Shown piece after piece: positions 1-5,578 of a stretch of 7,392 nucleotides of DNA; position 1 is the first letter of the stretch; every line of letters begins with the position of its first letter. Position numbers and translations under genes: made by a program. The notes below the pieces were generated by a model. The model did not search any database, was not told the DNA's origin, and was given only the letters and a program-made list of their open reading frames with translations. This stretch comes from SOKG01 sp964502665 (lineage in GTDB: Bacteria; Chloroflexota; Dehalococcoidia; SZUA-161), in the NCBI GenBank assembly GCA_964502665.1, contig CAZCXP010000125.1:1-7392 (forward strand). Direction: 5' to 3'.

Positions 1-38
1 TGACTTGTAGTGACCTCAAGTATACCCTAAAAACTTTT

Positions 39-80
39 GGAAGTCACCTCTAGTAGCCACCTTTAAGAACGGTGACTTCC
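39..80. repeat. Perfect 10-bp inverted repeat (hairpin or operator-like)
   Basis: GGAAGTCACC at 39-48 is the exact reverse complement of GGTGACTTCC at 71-80, separated by 22 bases. It lies upstream of the first GTG-started gene. It has no T-run after it, so it is not a typical rho-independent terminator. It could be a dyad operator or an mRNA hairpin, but the open frame of the downstream gene runs through it, so it may equally be chance or part of a coding region. The function is unknown. Confidence 0.4.
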
Positions 81-145
81 CTCTGGGCCTTGGATTTATC
101 GTCCATGACTTTCTACCAAGTGATGGCCTGCGTGGCCTCACGATT

Positions 146-622
146 GTGGAGACTGTTAGGCAAGCTTTAAGCAAGCTGGGAGTAGAATGTTTTAAGGTGT
201 CGGTTGAGAACTTCCGCTCCGCTTCGTCAGAACTTAGGCGAGCAAGTGCACTGTTTCTGAATCACGCTGAAGGGCTTGGCATACCTCCCTCTTCACGACT
301 GCAGATGGCCTCGGCATTGCTGCTCGCAACACCTCCTGATGCCCAAGAGCGCGAGTTGGTGACCAGAGTGTTCCTCGATAACCTTGTGTCGGACAACAGG
401 GATATGAACCTGTTCTACAGCTGGCGTGCGGCTGTAGAGGAGTTTCCAGAATTATGGCATGAACCTGGCTATCTGAGTAGCCTACACACGATGATCCAAC
501 GATGCAGAAAGCTAGGTAACAAAGGACCGTCTACCCTTGCTCAGCTTTTGAGTGATCAGCAAGTGCTATCCGTGGCGGCGAATGACTTCGGCCTTCTGAT
601 GCTTCTTGGGTTAGCCGGTTGA
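146..622 (+). CDS. Unrecognised alpha-helical protein, possibly the N-terminal half of a broken gene
   Basis: This is a 158-residue reading frame starting at GTG 146 and ending at TGA 620-622. I do not recognise the family. The product is rich in helix-forming stretches (for example ASALLLATPPDAQERELVTR and the tail FGLLMLLGLAG), with no signal peptide, clear membrane span or catalytic motif. The start is uncertain: no Shine-Dalgarno sequence precedes GTG 146, and the frame stays open upstream to position 14 with protein-like sequence (NGDFPLGLGF, LRGLTIVE) but no ATG, GTG or TTG. The true N-terminus may therefore lie further upstream, beyond a frame disruption. Downstream, the same frame resumes directly after the TGA and runs without a stop to 1258. 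The gene may thus be the front part of a roughly 400-residue protein split by a nonsense codon. It lies upstream of the NTPase genes on the same strand, so an accessory role with them is plausible but unproven. Confidence 0.5.
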   Translation: METVRQALSKLGVECFKVSVENFRSASSELRRASALFLNHAEGLGIPPSSRLQMASALLLATPPDAQERELVTRVFLDNLVSDNRDMNLFYSWRAAVEEFPELWHEPGYLSSLHTMIQRCRKLGNKGPSTLAQLLSDQQVLSVAANDFGLLMLLGLAG

Positions 623-754
623 TGGTTATACGTCCGCGGTAAACTAGGTCAAGGTCTGGACATCGCTTGGCAGTTAATCTTCGCACTAGCAAACACCTTT
701 CCGGCCCTCAGTCAGGCGCTCAAAGGTTACCTACAGATAGGCCAATCTGGCGCT
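623..754 (+). other. Stop-free in-frame gap between the two small ORFs
   Basis: These 44 codons lie between TGA 620-622 and ATG 755, in the same frame as both neighbouring ORFs, with no stop codon. The translation looks protein-like and helical (LDIAWQLIFALANTFPALSQ) and leads straight into MSPEEIERLQ. There is no ATG, GTG or TTG in this frame within the gap, and I see no clear promoter or ribosome binding site. A 44-codon open stretch can occur by chance, so this supports but does not prove that the flanking ORFs were one gene. Confidence 0.4.
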
Positions 755-1258
755 ATGTCCCCTGAGGAAATTGAACGTCTACAGCTCGATTTCCAAGAGG
801 CGACGCGAATATTGCGACAAGAGTCACGGCTTCGCTCCTATCGGGGGGTTCCTTTGGCACTTCAGATTCAGCGATACAATCTGGTAAATATCTTTGAGCC
901 ATTGTATGAGGCTCTAGAGGGTTCTTCAGCTATCTCTGCTGAGATTGCAGAAAAAATTCGTTCGCTGGACGGACGCAAACTGATCGACGAGAATCCTCTT
1001 CAACAAGCGGATCGCTTTCCAATTGAGGGGGATCTACGAATGCAAATGATAAATGATCACCAGAAGATACTCGATGCTCTTTGCCGAGCACTGGAATTGC
1101 GAGAACACCTCGATCGGGGTGCGCAGGCCAACATAGAAACAGGGTTGTCACTGTCTGACAGTGCTGTGAAACACGAAGCCAGCGAACTGCTTAGCCGCTA
1201 CCCTGGGCTGGCTTGGGCTATCGAATGGTTTCTACCAGAAGTTCTGAGTGAGAATTGA
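755..1258 (+). CDS. Unrecognised alpha-helical protein upstream of the TPR-NTPase
   Basis: This is a 167-residue product from ATG 755 to TGA 1256-1258. It is predicted to be cytosolic and largely helical: charged amphipathic segments cover most of the length (residues 1-30, 38-72, 90-125 and 130-165), and there is no signal peptide or membrane segment. No catalytic motif or known family is recognised. The ATG has no convincing Shine-Dalgarno sequence, and the frame is open upstream through 623. ATG 755 may therefore be an internal Met of a longer protein that included the preceding ORF. Its stop lies 14 bases before the preferred ATG of the large TPR-NTPase gene, which suggests co-transcription. 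An adaptor or regulator for the downstream NTPase is a reasonable guess from context only. Confidence 0.6.
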   Translation: MSPEEIERLQLDFQEATRILRQESRLRSYRGVPLALQIQRYNLVNIFEPLYEALEGSSAISAEIAEKIRSLDGRKLIDENPLQQADRFPIEGDLRMQMINDHQKILDALCRALELREHLDRGAQANIETGLSLSDSAVKHEASELLSRYPGLAWAIEWFLPEVLSEN

Positions 1259-1262
1259 CATC

Positions 1263-1267
1263 AGGAG
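1263..1267 (+). promoter_or_regulatory. Ribosome binding site for the TPR-NTPase gene
   Basis: AGGAG lies 5 bases before ATG 1273 and 8 bases before the tandem ATG 1276. It is the only good Shine-Dalgarno match near this start. It argues against the in-frame TTG at 1255, which overlaps the upstream stop codon and would place this site inside the coding region. Confidence 0.7.
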
Positions 1268-1272
1268 CGATA

Positions 1273-4200
1273 ATGATGAGTACAGTAAGTCAAGACTTGC
1301 TTCTTTTAGATCTCCGCCAGGCAGTAATTGCGCCTAGTGTGTTATCGAAGCTTCGCCAATCTGGTGTGGACTACTCCTCATACCTACACTTTCTTGCGCA
1401 AGATGTTGCTCTGGGCCTGCCTGCTTTGGAATGGGGAGACCGACTGGCTAGTGATGGCATTCTCTCAGTCGCTAGAGAGTGCTGGATCGCGGCCGGGCTG
1501 CCACAGCCCAGGATTGATGAGAAGTATCATAGTGCTAAGGAATCCTGGAAAGAGAGAACAGCGGGACGCATCCAAGAGCTTGAGCACTTTTTCGAAGAGC
1601 ATAGAGCACGACTTGAGCATGATACACGAGGACAGGTTGAGGCATTACTACTCGAAGCCGAGCGACAGGCGGAGCAAGACTGGTATGATCTGGCGCTTGA
1701 GACACTGGGGAGAGCACGCGCTATCCTGGGCCAAGCCCTTGCATTGATAGGCGAAGAACGAGAGAGGGATCGAGTCCACTTGCTGAGATCAATAGATGGC
1801 CTGTGGCACCGGCTGGCCGATCTTGATCCCTTCCCCTCAGGAACTGAAGGAGAAAAGGCAGTCAGTCGTCTACTGACCACGGCTCGTCAGATGCTCGAAC
1901 AACCGCAGTGGGATACCAGGCATGCCCGAAGGCTCATAGACCTGGCTCAAGTACTCTGCGACGGTGCTGAACTTGATCCACGCGCAGTGGCTAGCGTACT
2001 CGGTGAAAAGTATGAGGAGCCCAAAGTACTGCGCCCCACTATAGAGCGCGAACCGCCTCAAGTTACAGAAACGATCGTTGAAGCACTTAAGGAAGCGGCT
2101 CGCACTGAGCCAGTTGATGCACAGCAACGGCAACGTCAAGAGCGGAGCGATCGAGTGCACAGGAGTGCGAATTATCATCGGTTCAATAAGAACTTCACTC
2201 GTGCCGAGCGATTGTTCAGAGAGGCATTGCAGCTATGGCCAGGCAATGAAGCGGCCGCAAAGAACTTTGCCAGCATGTTGCAACAGATATGGCGGGCAGA
2301 GGACTCTATTGCCGTACTTGAGGAAGGAGTACAACATGCTCAGGAGCGCCTTCCTTTCTACAATATGCTGATGAACTTTTGCATATATGCTGAAGCATAT
2401 GACAAGGCACGAGAATATGCTCAAAGAGCTCTGAGGTTATGCGGCGATGCCTCTGCTGAGATCGGAGTCCTGGCCAGTCTGATAACTCTTGAGACCAAAA
2501 TCGGTAACTATGACCGTGCATTGGAGCATTGCGAGACCATACTGCGCCTGAATCCTAGACATGAGCACTTTCGCAAAGAGCGCACACGTCTCCGCGCGCT
2601 GATCGCCGGAGCGCCAGTAGTTGTGCCGCCCGCCGAAGAGATACCTATTCCAGAAGTACGTCTTGAGGGCTGGGGTGAACTAACATTGGAAGTGAGCCCC
2701 CTTTTGCGCCAAGATTTTGAGGATTGTGAATTGACTAAAGTCTCCAGCCAAGTATTGAAGAGCACCTCACTGGATGTAGCTCTAGCTGAAGCTGAACGCC
2801 TATGTGGTTTGGGTGTCGAGCTTGATCCCAGCCAACCGAAGGAGCGGGCGGACTATTTCCTCCAAGCTGCAAGTCTGGTACTTAAGGTAACAGGGGAAGG
2901 CCCTGTCAGTGGTAAAGTGGCGAAGAGCCTTCAGAAGTATCTGAACACCTATACGGGAGCAATGGGAGACTACTTCTTGGCAAGAGGCAATTTGGACTCG
3001 GCACGCGCCTACTACCTTGAGCACATGCGGCTATTTGAGCGTGGGCTGCCTTTTTACACTCTCTACAGACTTGCGAATTACTTCCAGACATACGTGGCCG
3101 ATAGGATTGATCTAGCCAAAGTGGTTCAGAAATCGCGTCCCCTTACGAAATGGCAGCGGGCTGTTGTCAATGCAGTAGCAACGGCTGTGCAAGGTACACC
3201 AATAGATGCGCGCAATGATTTGGGTGACGGCCTTCTCAAACTTGTCTACGTCAATCTCCCTGTAAGACAGTGTTTACACGCCTTGTTGAAACAGGGAAAC
3301 CACCCTGCCTGCTCCGAGATTGAGTCCGTTCTTCGAGGGAGAGCGGCATCTCTACAGCTTGAGACGCTGTCGGCGAAGTCGGATGAACTTTTGACACAGC
3401 TATATGAGGCTTATCGAGCACGTGCTGAACGGCAAGAAGATGCACTGCGTTACCTGCTGAGCGTGGTTAGTGATCGACGCCGCCTTGACGAGACGGAAGT
3501 TGCCTTGCAAAAGCTCACGCTCTTCTATTCTGCAATGACCGCAACGGATCAATTGCTCCTGACAAAGGTGCGAGATATCGCGCACGAGGTCCAAAGGTAT
3601 TTCGAGGAAAGTAGGTTCGAGGAGCGGGACTTCCTTGCTAACGTGATCCTCTCCTCAGTTAGTCGCTTCATGGCTGATCTAGACGAGGCTCCCACCTACT
3701 TGGGGCGTGCCTACTTCGCCCGTGTGATATACCGGTTTCGGCGTTTAGTTGAGGAGGAACATCTTAGACTGCGACAGGTTTCGCTTCCTGAGTTGGTGCC
3801 TACTGTGGTCAAAGCGGCTTGGCTTATCCCTGATAGGCAACGAGAATGCCACATAGAAATTGCGAACAAAGGGGAAAGTGCTGCTCAGGAGGTCAGCATC
3901 CGAATTTTGGGATCGGAGACCAGCGATTATGTTGATGATCCTAAACCCTACCCCGTGCCCGGGGGATCAATCTATGCTCGTCCTCACTCAGCCACTGTCG
4001 CCATTCCTGTTATGCTACAACGAGGTGCAACATCGAAAGATGCGGTGGATTTGCGGGTGAGACTTGAATACCACGATCGGGAGAAACAGAAGAAGAAATC
4101 CGATCCTATTCGCCTTCGCTTGTCATTGCGCGATGAGGTACCGTTCACGCCAATTGACAACCCCTATCGGACCGGGCTCCCAGTGCGCGAGCGAGAGATG

Positions 4201-4977
4201 TTTGTGGGGCGTGATCAGTTCGTAGATGAGTTGGTTCGTGAGGTAACCAGACGTGAGCGTACAAGCGCAGTAGTTGTCTATGGTCAGAAGCGCTCCGGCA
4301 AGACGTCCATCCTACTCCATGTTGGGATTAACATCCCGGACTGGGTGGTGCCCGTCTATTTCTCTATGCAGACCGTGCTTATGGAAGAAGACATGGTTCC
4401 TGGGATGTTCTACCTCATCGCCGACGAAATAGCACGCAAGTGTCGCGAGAGGGGTTTGGGGGACGAAGTCGGAAGCCTGACATGGGAACAGTTGACATCC
4501 CCTCCAGGCCCCTCACTTCAGTTTCGCATGTACTTGGATCGTATCCGGCAGCTACCTGATGTCCGATTAGTCCTGCTGATAGATGAATTCACAGAGCTGT
4601 CGGCTAGGATTGATGAGGGCAAGATTGATCGCAGTGTCATGAAGTACCTCAAATCGCTCATCGAGCAAGGTTTCTTCTCTTGTGTCCTCTCTGGGATTGA
4701 CAACATGCCCCAAGTTCTAAAGAGGTACTCAAACGAGTTGGCTGTCTCTGATCCCAGGTTTGTGGGGTATTTGAAGCACGACCCAGCAGCCCAGTTGATA
4801 GAACGTCCTGTTCTTCTTCCGGACGGCCGATCTCGCTTTATCTCTCCGCAAGTAGTTGACGAAATCATTAGGGTGCAGTTGCTCTCATTTACCAGCACTA
4901 ATGTTCTAGGGAGAAAGTCTTCCAGTGATGCGGTTTGCCCTGATTATGCGCAGGAATTTGCCCAAAATCCGGCATAA
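1273..4977 (+). CDS. Coiled-coil/TPR/STAND-like NTPase, C-terminus truncated by a MITE insertion
   Basis: This is a cytosolic multidomain P-loop NTPase of 1234 residues as it now stands. Start choice: ATG 1273 (or 1276) follows AGGAG; TTG 1255 is in frame but less likely. Numbering below is from ATG 1273. Residues 5-85 form an unrecognised helical region. Residues 90-170 are charged helices, probably coiled coil. Residues about 298-431 are TPR-like helical repeats (NFTRAERLFREALQLWPGN; YDRALEHCETILRLNP). Residues 500-840 are a long helical segment. Residues 844-954 are a beta-rich, possibly CARDB/Ig-like domain (HIEIANKGESAAQEVSIRIL). An NPYRTGLPVREREMFVGRD lead-in then precedes Walker A GQKRSGKTS (1004-1012, Lys1010) and Walker B VLLIDE (Asp1104, Glu1105). 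Residues 1-1200 are native; the last 34 residues and TAA 4975-4977 come from the inserted element. The original gene continued to 5578 (1364 residues). Loss of the end of the NTPase module and the winged helix probably impairs function. Sensor or scaffold roles are inferred from TPR-STAND architecture. Confidence 0.85.
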   Translation: MMSTVSQDLLLLDLRQAVIAPSVLSKLRQSGVDYSSYLHFLAQDVALGLPALEWGDRLASDGILSVARECWIAAGLPQPRIDEKYHSAKESWKERTAGRIQELEHFFEEHRARLEHDTRGQVEALLLEAERQAEQDWYDLALETLGRARAILGQALALIGEERERDRVHLLRSIDGLWHRLADLDPFPSGTEGEKAVSRLLTTARQMLEQPQWDTRHARRLIDLAQVLCDGAELDPRAVASVLGEKYEEPKVLRPTIEREPPQVTETIVEALKEAARTEPVDAQQRQRQERSDRVHRSANYHRFNKNFTRAERLFREALQLWPGNEAAAKNFASMLQQIWRAEDSIAVLEEGVQHAQERLPFYNMLMNFCIYAEAYDKAREYAQRALRLCGDASAEIGVLASLITLETKIGNYDRALEHCETILRLNPRHEHFRKERTRLRALIAGAPVVVPPAEEIPIPEVRLEGWGELTLEVSPLLRQDFEDCELTKVSSQVLKSTSLDVALAEAERLCGLGVELDPSQPKERADYFLQAASLVLKVTGEGPVSGKVAKSLQKYLNTYTGAMGDYFLARGNLDSARAYYLEHMRLFERGLPFYTLYRLANYFQTYVADRIDLAKVVQKSRPLTKWQRAVVNAVATAVQGTPIDARNDLGDGLLKLVYVNLPVRQCLHALLKQGNHPACSEIESVLRGRAASLQLETLSAKSDELLTQLYEAYRARAERQEDALRYLLSVVSDRRRLDETEVALQKLTLFYSAMTATDQLLLTKVRDIAHEVQRYFEESRFEERDFLANVILSSVSRFMADLDEAPTYLGRAYFARVIYRFRRLVEEEHLRLRQVSLPELVPTVVKAAWLIPDRQRECHIEIANKGESAAQEVSIRILGSETSDYVDDPKPYPVPGGSIYARPHSATVAIPVMLQRGATSKDAVDLRVRLEYHDREKQKKKSDPIRLRLSLRDEVPFTPIDNPYRTGLPVREREMFVGRDQFVDELVREVTRRERTSAVVVYGQKRSGKTSILLHVGINIPDWVVPVYFSMQTVLMEEDMVPGMFYLIADEIARKCRERGLGDEVGSLTWEQLTSPPGPSLQFRMYLDRIRQLPDVRLVLLIDEFTELSARIDEGKIDRSVMKYLKSLIEQGFFSCVLSGIDNMPQVLKRYSNELAVSDPRFVGYLKHDPAAQLIERPVLLPDGRSRFISPQVVDEIIRVQLLSFTSTNVLGRKSSSDAVCPDYAQEFAQNPA
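4862..4870. repeat. Left 9-bp target-site duplication
   Basis: AAATCATTA directly precedes the element and is repeated exactly at 5073-5081 directly after it. The match can be read as 11 bp (AAATCATTAGG) because the element itself begins with GGG. Placing the ends on the symmetrical GGGTG...CACCC termini gives 9 bp. It falls in codons for E-I-I-R of the NTPase. Confidence 0.85.
4871..4895 (+). repeat. Left terminal inverted repeat of the element
   Basis: This end begins GGGTGCAGTTGCTC and ends TTTACCAG. Its partner is the reverse complement of 5048-5072, which begins GGGTGTAGTCGCTC and ends TTTACCGG. Nineteen of 25 positions match, and the mismatches (positions 6, 10, 15, 16, 17 and 24) are all C/T or A/G changes. 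Confidence 0.8.
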
Positions 4978-5578
4978 CAGCGCGGTTTACCCCAGTTATT
5001 CGTGGAAACTCACCCCAAAAGCTGCCTTAACTTGGGTAGATTTCTCACCGGTAAACAGGAGCGACTACACCCAAATCATTAGGCTAACTGCGGGGAGCCC
5101 CTATTATATCCAGTTTGTATGCCATCGCTTGGTCGAATATCTGAACCGCACGCAGAATCCTACTGTGACGGGAGCTGACGTGGATCGCGTGGTCGCTGAA
5201 CTGATCCAAGGACCGACTCGCCTCGATCCATTTACGAAATTTGATAACCTCTTCCGCTACAAAGAGGATGAGACGCGGGATACGCGGGAAGCAACGCTTG
5301 AAGGGCTGTTCCTGCATCTACTGGCTGATGAAACGCGAGCACGCCCCTTTGCTCCATTTAGCGCTGTTCGACAGCGTGCCTCATTCGTGGATGAGGCTGA
5401 ACTCTTAGCCATTGCCGGCCGACTTGAAGAGCGGCAGGTTATCGAGCGAGCCAGTGGGCCGATAAGACAGTACAGGGTTGTCGTAGATCTATTTCGCCGG
5501 TGGATCAATGCCAACCGTCCTATGGACAGCGAGGCTTTGAACTCATTCCGTACGAAGGTGGAAAGGATGGTAGCATGA
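4925..5578 (+). CDS. Displaced C-terminal fragment of the TPR-NTPase (end of NTPase module plus winged helix)
   Basis: This frame holds the last 164 native codons of the interrupted gene (from 5082) preceded by element sequence. Read from GTG 4925 or ATG 4928, which lie inside the element, it gives up to 217 residues, of which about the first 49 are element-encoded. A weak AGGGAGA lies 11-14 bases upstream, so translation restart is possible but unproven. Fragment residues 50-74 (QIIRLTAGSPYYIQFVCHRL) match the conserved helix after the NTPase core that carries an AG.PY..Q pattern. Residues about 123-195 look like a winged helix ending in the pattern YRVVVDLFRRWI. Both are typical of the C-terminal side of STAND/AAA_35-like modules. 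The fragment lacks Walker A and B and cannot act as an NTPase alone. Its stop codon overlaps the start of the next gene (ATGA). Confidence 0.7.
   Translation: MMRFALIMRRNLPKIRHNSAVYPSYSWKLTPKAALTWVDFSPVNRSDYTQIIRLTAGSPYYIQFVCHRLVEYLNRTQNPTVTGADVDRVVAELIQGPTRLDPFTKFDNLFRYKEDETRDTREATLEGLFLHLLADETRARPFAPFSAVRQRASFVDEAELLAIAGRLEERQVIERASGPIRQYRVVVDLFRRWINANRPMDSEALNSFRTKVERMVA
5048..5072 (-). repeat. Right terminal inverted repeat of the element
   Basis: Read on the minus strand it starts GGGTGTAGTCGCTC and pairs with 4871-4895 at 19 of 25 positions. It abuts the second copy of the 9-bp duplication, which fixes the right boundary of the element. Confidence 0.8.
5073..5081. repeat. Right 9-bp target-site duplication
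   Basis: AAATCATTA is identical to 4862-4870. The host gene resumes at GG (5082-5083), completing the Arg codon AGG that was split by the insertion, then continues CTA ACT GCG (L-T-A). Confidence 0.85.
5562..5567 (+). promoter_or_regulatory. Ribosome binding site for the HEPN-NTPase gene
   Basis: AAAGGA lies 7 bases before ATG 5575, inside the end of the preceding coding region. It supports ATG 5575 (followed by ATG 5578) as the start. The reading frame is open further upstream to 5500, but it overlaps the preceding gene there. Confidence 0.65.

Larger units (their letters stand above)
4871..5072. mobile_element. 202-bp MITE-like non-autonomous element inserted in the NTPase gene
   Basis: The element runs from GGGTGCAGTTGCTC to GAGCGACTACACCC. 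Its ends are imperfect terminal inverted repeats: over the outer 25 positions 19 match, the six differences are all transitions, and the innermost shared block is TTTACC/GGTAAA. It is flanked by a perfect 9-bp direct repeat. It has no room for a transposase and must be moved in trans. Removing 211 bp (element plus one duplication copy) rejoins the two reading frames of the TPR-NTPase gene exactly and reconnects EIIR with LTAGSPYYIQ. The GGG ends and 9-bp duplication do not fix the parent IS family; I do not assign one. It brings a TAA (4975-4977) in the gene's frame and a possible restart codon (GTG 4925/ATG 4928) in the downstream frame. Confidence 0.87.

Noticed and set aside
5..33. Sigma70-like promoter (TTGTAG, 17-base spacer, TAAAAA)
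   Set aside because: Both boxes match the consensus poorly, and the region may be coding, so it is not supportable as a feature.
620..622. TGA as a selenocysteine codon
   Set aside because: There is no evident SECIS-like hairpin directly after it, and the protein has no redox motif. A nonsense mutation or two separate genes is simpler.
4518..4898. 126-codon leftward ORF across the Walker B region
   Set aside because: It is antisense to a clearly conserved NTPase motif region and crosses into the inserted element, so it is a shadow frame.
4860..5090. Programmed ribosomal frameshift between the two frames of the large gene
   Set aside because: The frames overlap only within a stretch bounded by a 9-bp direct repeat and inverted ends, and removing 211 bp restores a single frame. 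An insertion explains it better than recoding.
5500..5574. N-terminal extension of the HEPN-NTPase to 5500
   Set aside because: It would overlap the preceding coding region by almost 80 bases. ATG 5575 has a well-spaced AAAGGA, and conserved NPY lead-in residues start right after it.
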